This document shows, piece by piece, positions 50,872-58,260 of a stretch of DNA of 64,000 bases. Each line of letters begins with the position of its first letter. Within the stretch, counting starts at the first letter, position 1. The notes beneath the pieces are model-generated. The model was not told where the DNA came from, searched no databases, and saw only the letters and a program-made list of their open reading frames with translations. Made by a program: the position numbers and the translations under genes. The stretch is from Mucilaginibacter sp. PPCGB 2223 (GTDB lineage Bacteria > Bacteroidota > Bacteroidia > Sphingobacteriales > Sphingobacteriaceae): assembly GCF_001705515.1 (NCBI RefSeq), contig NZ_MDJS01000001.1:1922001-1986000 (forward strand), given 5' to 3'.

Positions 50872-51047
50872 GAGCCTCGTCCGGACAATGTGGAAATTAA
50901 AGGACGCGAGGATAGGTGAGCACCCGGATCTTATAGCATAGCCTATAAGGCCGGGGCAGCTTATTGATTGCGTCCTGGGTAGTTTCGGCTACCCCCTGTT
51001 CCACACAGGCGTCCGGGCAATTTCAATTCTGTCCCGGCCTTATAGGT
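50872..51047 (+). ncRNA. Candidate highly structured leader RNA
   Basis: An 18-base stem closes the structure: 50942-50955 pairs perfectly with 51033-51046 (CCTATAAGGCCGGG with CCCGGCCTTATAGG), extended by four more pairs with one G-U. Inside, ATTGA-TTGC (50963-50971) pairs with GCAA-TCAAT (51017-51027, two-base bulge), and two hairpins branch from it: GGGTAG/CTACCC (50977-50994) and CCTGT/ACAGG (50995-51009). A further hairpin with a bulge lies upstream at 50875-50911. The overall shape is a branched, tRNA-like fold. It fits no riboswitch I recall, and could also be a DNA cruciform such as an element end. Confidence 0.5.
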
Positions 51048-51087
51048 TTGACTAAAATGAAAATGCTCTTATTAAGAGGAATTAATA

Positions 51088-51351
51088 ATGAGCACAAGAG
51101 CAAAGATTCGAGAAAATGAAAGAGTTGATAAACATAAAAGTGTTGGTATCAATGTTATTTATGAACCTCCTCTCCACTCACTTTACCGAGCGTCAATAAA
51201 TATATATTCTACTTTTTACTCGGTTGTCACGTATAATAACAAAAAGAAAGCCTCAGCTTTTCAACAGCCCAGTGTTCCTGTTAGCGATGCCAGCAGTAAG
51301 CCAGGTCCTATAAACTTCGCATTTCCGCAGAAAGGAGGACATCATGGCTAA
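51088..51351 (+). CDS. 87-residue hypothetical protein behind the structured RNA
   Basis: ATG at 51088, with a Shine-Dalgarno-like AAGAGG 9 bases upstream, which is unusual in Bacteroidota. The product is polar, with RASINIYSTFYSVVTYNN in the middle and a C-terminus rich in Ser, Pro and Gly. No domain or TM segment. The base composition is AT-rich like the block before it. It may be the gene controlled by the RNA structure. Whether it is truly translated is uncertain. Confidence 0.45.
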   Translation: MSTRAKIRENERVDKHKSVGINVIYEPPLHSLYRASINIYSTFYSVVTYNNKKKASAFQQPSVPVSDASSKPGPINFAFPQKGGHHG

Positions 51352-51460
51352 GCATCTCACCCACTCCTGGCTATTACTGATCAGCCCACCCGAATAAATC
51401 CTTAACCACCGCCTTAAACCCGGTTAAAACAAATTTATTCACAAAACAACTCTTTCTCAA

Positions 51461-52825
51461 ATGAAGCATAAACTATGCCTCCTGCCACTGCTTTGCCTTT
51501 TTTTGACAGCAAACGCCCAGGAAAAAACCATTCCAAATAAAGACGGCACCAGCCCCAAAAACACGCTGACGCCCAAGGTTGCGATCGGCGATACCGTGCC
51601 TGATATTTTGATCACCGGAATCAGCAACCTGAGCCTGAACTGGACTTCTCGTTCAACCGTTCACTTGTCCGACTTTAAAGGCAAACTCCTGATCATCGAT
51701 TTCTGGGCCACCTGGTGTGCCCCCTGCCGGGCCATGATCCCCAAAATGGACAGCCTGCAGCGCGTGTTCGGAGATAAGATCATCTTTCTACCCGTCAGTT
51801 ATGAAAGCAAGGCCACGGTGACCGCCGTGCTCGACCAGGTCCGCAAACAGCAACCATTTGATCTGCCCGAAGTCACGGGCGACAAATCCCTGCAACTACT
51901 TTTCCCCCATCGCGAATTACCGCATTATGTCTGGATCGACAGCAAAGGCGTCTTACGAGCCACGACCGGCTTCGAGCAGGTTACCCCCCTGAATATCCGC
52001 CGCATGCTCAAAGATCCAGCAGGCAATACAGGCCTCCGGCAGAAACAAGATGTACGCATCTCCTACGACAATCAAAAGCCTTTGTTCATCGGCGGCAATG
52101 GCGGTTCGGGCGGTACGCTTCGCTACCATAGCCTGCTTTCCGGCGTCCAGGAAGGTATCGGTGGCGGTATGAACATCAGCGCACCTGACAGTTTGGGCCA
52201 GCGTTTCACCGTAAGAAACTCGCCGCTCATCTGGCTGGCCCGTCTCGCCTTTGCTGATCATAACCGGTGGTTTCCTTCGGCCCGCGTCCGGCTGGACAGT
52301 AAAGATTCGCTTAACATGAATTCGAAGCTAACCGGCCAGGCGTACGGCGACTGGCTGAAGGCCGGCAACGGCTGGTGTTACGAATTGCAGGTTCCCCCGT
52401 CACTTCGCACGTCAGCCTTCGCCATTATCCGGGAGGACCTCGACCGCCTGTTCCCTGCGTACAGCATCATCACCGAGCAGCGAACCGTGCCCAGCCTGGT
52501 ACTCATCCGAACCTCGGAAAACGACAAGCTTAAAAGCAGCGGCGCAGAACGTAAAGTAGATGTCGGACCTTACGCCTGCCACCTGCATAACGCGCCACTC
52601 AGCGCCCTGATGATGCGCCTGGAGCGCCAGTACCTGCAAAATTCCCCACTGCCCATAGCGGACGGGACCGGATATACCGGCATGGTAGACCTCGACCTGG
52701 AAGCGCGATTGAGCAACCTCGACGCGCTAAACAAGGAACTCGCTAAATATGACCTGCAGTTCATCGAGAAGCCGTACCCCGCCGAGATCCTGGTTATCCG
52801 CGACAAACCCACCCTAAAACCTTAA
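51461..52825 (+). CDS. TlpA-like thioredoxin-fold protein with C-terminal extra domain
   Basis: 454 residues with a signal peptide (LLPLLCLFLTANAQ). The thioredoxin domain has LLIIDFWATWCAPCR with redox Cys86 and Cys89. The C-terminal 230 residues resemble the DUF3738 type found with TlpA-like proteins (SALMMRLERQYLQNSP, TGYTGMVDLDLEARLSN). It reduces or isomerises disulphides in the periplasm. It precedes SusC by 12 bases, an arrangement common in Sphingobacteria where thioredoxin-like proteins join TonB-dependent uptake or export systems. Confidence 0.88.
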   Translation: MKHKLCLLPLLCLFLTANAQEKTIPNKDGTSPKNTLTPKVAIGDTVPDILITGISNLSLNWTSRSTVHLSDFKGKLLIIDFWATWCAPCRAMIPKMDSLQRVFGDKIIFLPVSYESKATVTAVLDQVRKQQPFDLPEVTGDKSLQLLFPHRELPHYVWIDSKGVLRATTGFEQVTPLNIRRMLKDPAGNTGLRQKQDVRISYDNQKPLFIGGNGGSGGTLRYHSLLSGVQEGIGGGMNISAPDSLGQRFTVRNSPLIWLARLAFADHNRWFPSARVRLDSKDSLNMNSKLTGQAYGDWLKAGNGWCYELQVPPSLRTSAFAIIREDLDRLFPAYSIITEQRTVPSLVLIRTSENDKLKSSGAERKVDVGPYACHLHNAPLSALMMRLERQYLQNSPLPIADGTGYTGMVDLDLEARLSNLDALNKELAKYDLQFIEKPYPAEILVIRDKPTLKP

Positions 52826-52837
52826 CCCTGAACCTTT

Positions 52838-55800
52838 ATGAAATACCTCTATATGATATTACTTTTGATAGCGGCGCTACCTTCACGTGCCCAGTCCCCT
52901 GTAAACGGGAGGGTCAGCGGCAGTGACGGAAAACCGCTCGCCGGCGCCTCATTACTGCTGCGCTGCGCGGGTAAAACCACGGGCATCGTCAGCAGCGCCG
53001 ACGGCAGCTTTAGCTTCGCCGGAGCCACTTTCCCCTGTACGCTGCGCGCCAGCTACATCGGTTACCGGGACAGCACCATCGCCTTAAACACACCGCCTTT
53101 GGCACCCCTGCAGATCATGTTAACCGCTGCAGGGGCGCTCCGGGAGATCACCGTATCCACCGGTTACCAGGACATCCCCAAAGAGCGCGCTACGGGTTCT
53201 TTCACACAGGTCAGCCGCGAGCTGATCGAGCGAGGCGTCAGCACCAATATCACCGACCGCCTGCGCGACGTAACGCCCGGGCTGGCCTTTGTCCCGGCCA
53301 GCGGTACCAACGCTTTCCGCATCCGCGGGCAAAGTACCCTCTTTTCCAATGCCGACCCGCTGATCGTTGTCGACGGATTTCCCTACAATGAACCCGTATC
53401 CAATATCAACCCCAATGATGTAGAAAGCATCAGCGTGCTGAAAGATGCCGCGGCCGCATCCATCTGGGGCTCCAAAGCGGGCAACGGCGTCGTGGTCATC
53501 ACCACGAAAAAAGGGAAATTCAATCGCCCTGCCGAAGTATCTTTCAGCGGCAGCGTACAGGCGGGCGAAAGGCCCGACCTCTGGTACGGCAGCCGGATGA
53601 ACAGCGCGGATTATATCAGTATTGAAAAGCGCCTCTTCAGCGAAGGATTTTTCACTTCGACGGAAAACTCCACGCAGCATCTGCCCTTATCTCCTGTCGT
53701 TGAACTGCTGATCGCCCAGCGCGACGGCAAACAATCCGCCGCTTCGGTAAGCGCACAAATCGCCGCCCTCACCCAGATCGACAGCCGAAACGATATCTCG
53801 CATTACCTGTACCGCAACAGCCTGAACCAGCAATACAGCGCCAGCCTGAGCGGCGGCAGCGCCACCCAGCGCTATTTCTTTTCCGCCGGGGCCGATAAGA
53901 ACCTCGATAACCTGGCCGGCAACGGCTTTGACCGGATCACCCTCAGCGCCAATAATACCTGGACCTTCTTTAATAAGAAACTCGAGTTTTCTGCGGGTTT
54001 GAACCTATCTCAAGCCAATGCCCAGCGCAATAATCCAGGCACGCTGACCTGGAACCGCGGGGCGCTGCTCTACCCTTACGCTTCACTGGTGGATGGCGCG
54101 GGCAATAGCCTCGCGCTGATCCATGACTACCGCCAGAGCTTCCTGGCGTCGGCCCAGCAACTGGGTTTCCTGGATTGGGGATACCGCCCGCTGGACGAAC
54201 TGGCACTGGCCAATAATACGTCCCGGCTATCCACACAACGGATCAACGCCAGCCTGCTTTATCACCTGCCCTTAGGTTTCAGCGTGCAGGCCCTGTACCA
54301 ATACGATAACGGCACGGCCACCGCGCGAAACCTGCAGGATGCCGGCAGCTATTATACCCGCAACCTGATCAACCGCTACACGCAGGTTTCCGGGACGACG
54401 CTGACCCGTCCCTTACCGACCGGCGGTATCCTCGACCTGGGTACCGGCAGTTCGGTGAACCATGACGGCCGTTTGCAACTGGGATATGATCATAGCTATG
54501 GCCTCCACGAACTCAGTGCCATTGCGGGTTACGAGGTGCAAACCCTGCATGTCCTGACCGACGCCACGCGTTTTTACGGTTATGATGCCGAGCATGCGAC
54601 CAGCAAGCCTGTGGATGGGGTTACCTTATTCTCCTACTACGATAATCCTGCAGCTGGGACTCCCATTCCGTTGAATAATGGCGAGAGCGATGCGACGGAT
54701 CATTACTTGTCCTATTATGCCAATGCGGCTTATACCTATGACCGCAGGATCACGCTGAGCGGCAGTGCCCGGCGCGATGAATCGAACCTTTTCGGGGTCG
54801 ATGCCAACCAGAAAGGCGTGCCGCTCTGGTCGCTGGGCACGGCCTGGAACCTGAGCAAGGAAACTTTCTATCATTGGGCAATGGTACCCGAATTGAAGGT
54901 TCGCGCCACTTACGGCTATAACGGCAATGTTAATAAAAGCCTGTCAGCTTATACCACGGCCAGTTATTTTGATGGCAGCGGGCAGGGCACGCTCTTACCC
55001 TTTGCTACCATCATTAACCCGCCCAATAACAACTTGCGCTGGGAGCGCATCCGGCACATCAACCTGGGCGTGGATTTCGCTACGAAAAACGACCGCCTGT
55101 CGGGCACGATAGAACTCTTCTGGAAGAAAGGCAGTGACCTGATCGGCAGCACGGCCTACCCGCCTTCCACCGGCATCACCGTTTTTACCGGCAACACCGC
55201 TGAGACTGCGGGACACGGCCTTGACCTGAACCTGAACGGCCGGATCCTGACCGGGCGCCTGTCCTGGACGGCCGACTATTTCCTGAGCTATGTCACCGAT
55301 AAGGTGACCGCGTATAACCAGGTATCCAGCACCGCATCCTATGTCCAAAGCGGTAACGTGGGCGGCTACGCCCTGCTGGGGTATCCCCTTTATGCCATTT
55401 ATAGCTATCGCTGGGCGGGCCTCGACCCGGCAACCGGCGATCCGCAGGGCTACCTGAACGGCGCGGTCAGCAAAGACTGGGCAGGCATACAAAATGCCAC
55501 AAGCCCCTACGACCTGGTTTACAACGGCCCCGCCAGGCCCGTCGTGACCGGCGCGCTCCGCAATACCTTCAGCTACAAAAACTTCAGCTTATCCGCCAAT
55601 ATCAGCTATGAGCTGGGCTATTATTTCCGCGCCAATTCCGTGCGTTACGGTAACCAGTACGGGCTCGGGGGGCAAAGCGGCGATTACGCGCTGCGCTGGC
55701 AAAAACCGGGTGATGAAACAAACACCTACGTCCCTTCCATTCCCACCACGCCGAACACCGCGAGGGATGATTTTTATAGCTATTCCTCTGTTCTGGTACA

Positions 55801-55999
55801 AAAAGGCGACCATATCCGCCTGTCGGATATCCGCCTGACCTTCCGCTGGCGCAAACTGGAGGTCTACGCTTATGCGGCGAACCTGGGTATCCTCTGGCGC
55901 GCCAATACCCTGCACCTGGACCCTGATGTCAACAACAACTTAAACAATTTCCCCAACCCGCGGACGATCGCGGGCGGCTTACGCTTTACTTATCAATGA
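52838..55999 (+). CDS. SusC/RagA-type TonB-linked outer-membrane protein
   Basis: 1053 residues. A signal peptide, a CarboxypepD_reg-like domain (VNGRVSGSDGKPLAGASLLL), then the SusC-specific plug (ITVSTGYQDIPKERATGSF, PLIVVDGFPYNE, VESISVLKDAAAASIWGSKA, NGVVVITTKKGK) and a 22-strand-type barrel ending in an aromatic-rich strand. It forms the outer-membrane channel with the SusD lipoprotein encoded 4 bases downstream. The substrate cannot be read from sequence. No carbohydrate-active enzyme lies nearby; TlpA and RiPP genes do, so peptides are as likely as glycans. Confidence 0.95.
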   Translation: MKYLYMILLLIAALPSRAQSPVNGRVSGSDGKPLAGASLLLRCAGKTTGIVSSADGSFSFAGATFPCTLRASYIGYRDSTIALNTPPLAPLQIMLTAAGALREITVSTGYQDIPKERATGSFTQVSRELIERGVSTNITDRLRDVTPGLAFVPASGTNAFRIRGQSTLFSNADPLIVVDGFPYNEPVSNINPNDVESISVLKDAAAASIWGSKAGNGVVVITTKKGKFNRPAEVSFSGSVQAGERPDLWYGSRMNSADYISIEKRLFSEGFFTSTENSTQHLPLSPVVELLIAQRDGKQSAASVSAQIAALTQIDSRNDISHYLYRNSLNQQYSASLSGGSATQRYFFSAGADKNLDNLAGNGFDRITLSANNTWTFFNKKLEFSAGLNLSQANAQRNNPGTLTWNRGALLYPYASLVDGAGNSLALIHDYRQSFLASAQQLGFLDWGYRPLDELALANNTSRLSTQRINASLLYHLPLGFSVQALYQYDNGTATARNLQDAGSYYTRNLINRYTQVSGTTLTRPLPTGGILDLGTGSSVNHDGRLQLGYDHSYGLHELSAIAGYEVQTLHVLTDATRFYGYDAEHATSKPVDGVTLFSYYDNPAAGTPIPLNNGESDATDHYLSYYANAAYTYDRRITLSGSARRDESNLFGVDANQKGVPLWSLGTAWNLSKETFYHWAMVPELKVRATYGYNGNVNKSLSAYTTASYFDGSGQGTLLPFATIINPPNNNLRWERIRHINLGVDFATKNDRLSGTIELFWKKGSDLIGSTAYPPSTGITVFTGNTAETAGHGLDLNLNGRILTGRLSWTADYFLSYVTDKVTAYNQVSSTASYVQSGNVGGYALLGYPLYAIYSYRWAGLDPATGDPQGYLNGAVSKDWAGIQNATSPYDLVYNGPARPVVTGALRNTFSYKNFSLSANISYELGYYFRANSVRYGNQYGLGGQSGDYALRWQKPGDETNTYVPSIPTTPNTARDDFYSYSSVLVQKGDHIRLSDIRLTFRWRKLEVYAYAANLGILWRANTLHLDPDVNNNLNNFPNPRTIAGGLRFTYQ

Positions 56000-56003
56000 T
56001 CCC

Positions 56004-57368
56004 ATGAAAAAAACGATGATCTTCTGGATATTCTGCCTTGCCGTGCTGGCTGCCTGCCGCAAGGATCTTTTGGACACCAAGCCCAATAAGGCATTGCTCG
56101 TCCCCACCACGCTATCCGATATGCAGGCCCTGCTGGACAATATCGCCGTATTTAACCTGACACCCGGCATCACCGGTATCGCAGATGGTGACTTTTATAC
56201 CTCGGCAGCGGGGTGGACTGCCTGGAACACCGACGGGGAACGCAACAGTTATACCTGGGCGGCAGACATTTACGGTGCGTCCAAGTCAACCGACTGGAAC
56301 ATTCCGTTTCAGCAGGTCTTTTATGCCAACGTGGTACTGGAGGCCCTTCCAGTGATTACCGTCACAGCGACCAACCAAAATGATTTCAATACCATTAAGG
56401 GCACGGCTCTGTTTTCCAGAGCTTTTGCCAACTATCATTTGCTGCAATTGTTCGCCCCACCCTATCATGCGGCCAGTGCAGGTACCGATCCGGGCATCCC
56501 GCTCCGGCTGGCGTCCGATATTTCCCAAAAGTCCGTGCGTGCCAGTGTAGCCGATGGCTATGCACAGGTCTTGTCCGACCTGCGCGCTGCCTGTCCGCTG
56601 CTCCCGCCAAGCAATAACGAAAAGAGCCGCCCGGTCGTTGCCGCAGCTTATGCCCTGCTCGCCCGCACTTACCTGGTCATGGGAGATTACGCACGGGCAG
56701 GGCTTTACGCGGATTCCTGCCTGCAGTCAAAGAACACGCTGATCGATTACAATACGTTAAGCACAAGCGCTGCCAAGCCTTTTCCAAGGGCCATCCCCTA
56801 TGGAAACGATGAGATCATTTATTATTCGTCGCTGAACAGCTATTCATTTGCTTCTTCCGCATCTACCCTGGCAGATACCAGCCTTTACCGCTCTTATGCA
56901 GCGAACGATCTGCGTAAACCGGTATTTTTCAAGACTTCGGGTATCAGCGGCACCTTCAAAGGCAATTATGCGGGTATTGTCGCTGTTTTTTCCGGCCTGG
57001 CGACCGATGAGATGTATCTTGTCCGTGCCGAATGCGCTGCCAGGCAGGGCCAGACAGCGGCGGCGATGGCAGACCTGAACACCTTGCTTGCCAAACGCTG
57101 GAAAACGGGAACTTTTGTCCCTTTTACTGCATTTGACGCGGATGCCGCATTGGGGATGATCTTAACAGAAAGACGCAAGGAACTGATCGGCCGAAACCTG
57201 CGCTGGACCGACCTGAGAAGGTTAAACACCGAACCGCGTTTCGCCGTAACATTAACGAGACCATTGAACGGTAATACCTATACCCTTACCCCCGGAAGCA
57301 AGCGCTACACCTATCCGCTCCCCCCCGATGAGATCAGTTTAGGGGGGCTGAGTCAGAATGAGCGCTAA
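56004..57368 (+). CDS. SusD/RagB-type lipoprotein
   Basis: 454 residues. The signal ends in a lipobox near LAACR, followed by KDLLDTKPNKA, typical of SusD. SusD-family TPR and C-terminal marks follow: TIKGTALFSRAFANYHLLQ, AAYALLARTYLVMGDYARA, DEMYLVRAECAARQGQ, LTERRKELIGRNLRWTDLRR. It forms the lid over the SusC barrel. Last gene of the TlpA-SusC-SusD operon; a terminator-like hairpin follows. Confidence 0.93.
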   Translation: MKKTMIFWIFCLAVLAACRKDLLDTKPNKALLVPTTLSDMQALLDNIAVFNLTPGITGIADGDFYTSAAGWTAWNTDGERNSYTWAADIYGASKSTDWNIPFQQVFYANVVLEALPVITVTATNQNDFNTIKGTALFSRAFANYHLLQLFAPPYHAASAGTDPGIPLRLASDISQKSVRASVADGYAQVLSDLRAACPLLPPSNNEKSRPVVAAAYALLARTYLVMGDYARAGLYADSCLQSKNTLIDYNTLSTSAAKPFPRAIPYGNDEIIYYSSLNSYSFASSASTLADTSLYRSYAANDLRKPVFFKTSGISGTFKGNYAGIVAVFSGLATDEMYLVRAECAARQGQTAAAMADLNTLLAKRWKTGTFVPFTAFDADAALGMILTERRKELIGRNLRWTDLRRLNTEPRFAVTLTRPLNGNTYTLTPGSKRYTYPLPPDEISLGGLSQNER

Positions 57369-57370
57369 AC

Positions 57371-57398
57371 AAAAAAGCCCGCCCGCCTTTCGGCGGGC
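57371..57398 (-). terminator. Intrinsic terminator of the DUF6520 gene
   Basis: Read on the minus strand, GCCCGCC and GGCGGGC form a stem with a GAAA loop, then GGGC and a run of six T. It ends the MauE/DUF6520 transcript. On the plus strand the T-run is missing, so SusD may use the hairpin only weakly. Confidence 0.7.
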
Positions 57399-57420
57399 AG
57401 GCTCCGGGGAAAAAGGCGGT

Positions 57421-57693
57421 TTAATTAAACACGCCGGTTTCCACGCTTACCGGGTTGCTGTCATCCTGGTTAGGATCCTGGGCTTGCGGATAGGTGGCGG
57501 TACACACCGACGAAGCCTCATCGCAATCGTAGTTGATGCCTTTTTGCTGGCCGGTGATGTCTGTGTACTGATCAAGCGAAGCGTCGTAGCTCCATTTGCG
57601 GTCGCTCAATGCAACGTGTTTAACAGTTGCGAAAGCGCTGCCCAAACCGATCACCATGGCCAAAGCGGCCAACTTAACTTTTAAATTTTTCAT
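57421..57693 (-). CDS. DUF6520 family small exported protein
   Basis: 90 residues from the ATG at 57693, where the leader MKNLKVKLAALAMVIGLGSAFA begins. The mature part of about 66 residues has two Cys (NYDCDEASSVC) and an acidic Asp/Asn-rich stretch. DUF6520 proteins are short Bacteroidota peptides found beside MauE and LytTR or SusC genes. Some authors suspect peptide precursors, but no function is proven. Follows the MauE gene by 97 bases on the same strand. Confidence 0.75.
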   Translation of the reverse strand: MKNLKVKLAALAMVIGLGSAFATVKHVALSDRKWSYDASLDQYTDITGQQKGINYDCDEASSVCTATYPQAQDPNQDDSNPVSVETGVFN

Positions 57694-57790
57694 ACACATG
57701 AACGCTTTTTTGCTAAAAAACGAACGAAAAACTTTAGGTAAAATAATGATGCCTACTCTGTTCGAAGGTTTTCGGCTTCCCCTTAGGTCT

Positions 57791-58189
57791 TTATTTGGGC
57801 CGGAGCGCATAACCGTTTATGGCCAGGCAGCCGATATTGAACAACAGGTGCGTTTTCCATCCCATATGACTGAGGATCCCGCCGCAGGAACAGGGCACCC
57901 GCGGAAAGAAATGCCCGAGCACGAGCGCGATATAGTCTGTAAAAGCCAGCAGCAGGAACAGCGAAAGCAGCAAACCGTAGCGTTCCGTTTTCGAAAAAAG
58001 CAGCAAGGCGACTGTACCCAGTTCGGTCGCCGGCAAAGCGTAAAACAGGAGGGCAGCCATCTCATGCGGGAAGGCCTGGTTATAGAGTTGACCGCGAAAA
58101 GTTCCGGTGTCAGCCAGCTTGGAAACCGAGGCGTAAACGTACAGGAGCACCAGCAAGGCAATGGGCAACGCATCTGTGATTTTTTTCAT
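57791..58189 (-). CDS. MauE/DoxX-like membrane protein
   Basis: 132 residues with four TM segments (about 7-24, 45-65, 71-95, 110-126) and the motif RVPCSCGGIL between the last two, typical of MauE-type proteins that pair with thioredoxin-like partners in disulphide chemistry. It is probably co-transcribed with DUF6520. The TlpA-like protein upstream of SusC is a candidate redox partner. Divergent from the lantibiotic dehydratase gene across 71 bases. Confidence 0.8.
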   Translation of the reverse strand: MKKITDALPIALLVLLYVYASVSKLADTGTFRGQLYNQAFPHEMAALLFYALPATELGTVALLLFSKTERYGLLLSLFLLLAFTDYIALVLGHFFPRVPCSCGGILSHMGWKTHLLFNIGCLAINGYALRPK

Positions 58190-58260
58190 GACACAAAGGA
58201 AGAAGCGGCGCGGAAGCGAAAACAGTATGAAAAAGGTAGTATACCCCTAAACCCCGCCCG

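Noticed and set aside
50942..51046. Structured stem read as a tRNA or RNase P RNA
   Set aside because: It has no CCA end, T-loop consensus or the conserved P4 segments, and the branch lengths do not fit either RNA.
51345..51398. 17-codon frame after a strong AGGAGG
   Set aside because: Too short to support as a gene without translation data; kept only as an observation.
52926..52937. ACGGAAAACCGC near-match to the palindrome
   Set aside because: One arm is imperfect, it lies in the SusC coding region, and no promoter element follows.
57368..57400. Hairpin after SusD as a plus-strand intrinsic terminator
   Set aside because: The T-run is present only on the minus strand, so it was assigned to the DUF6520 transcript.
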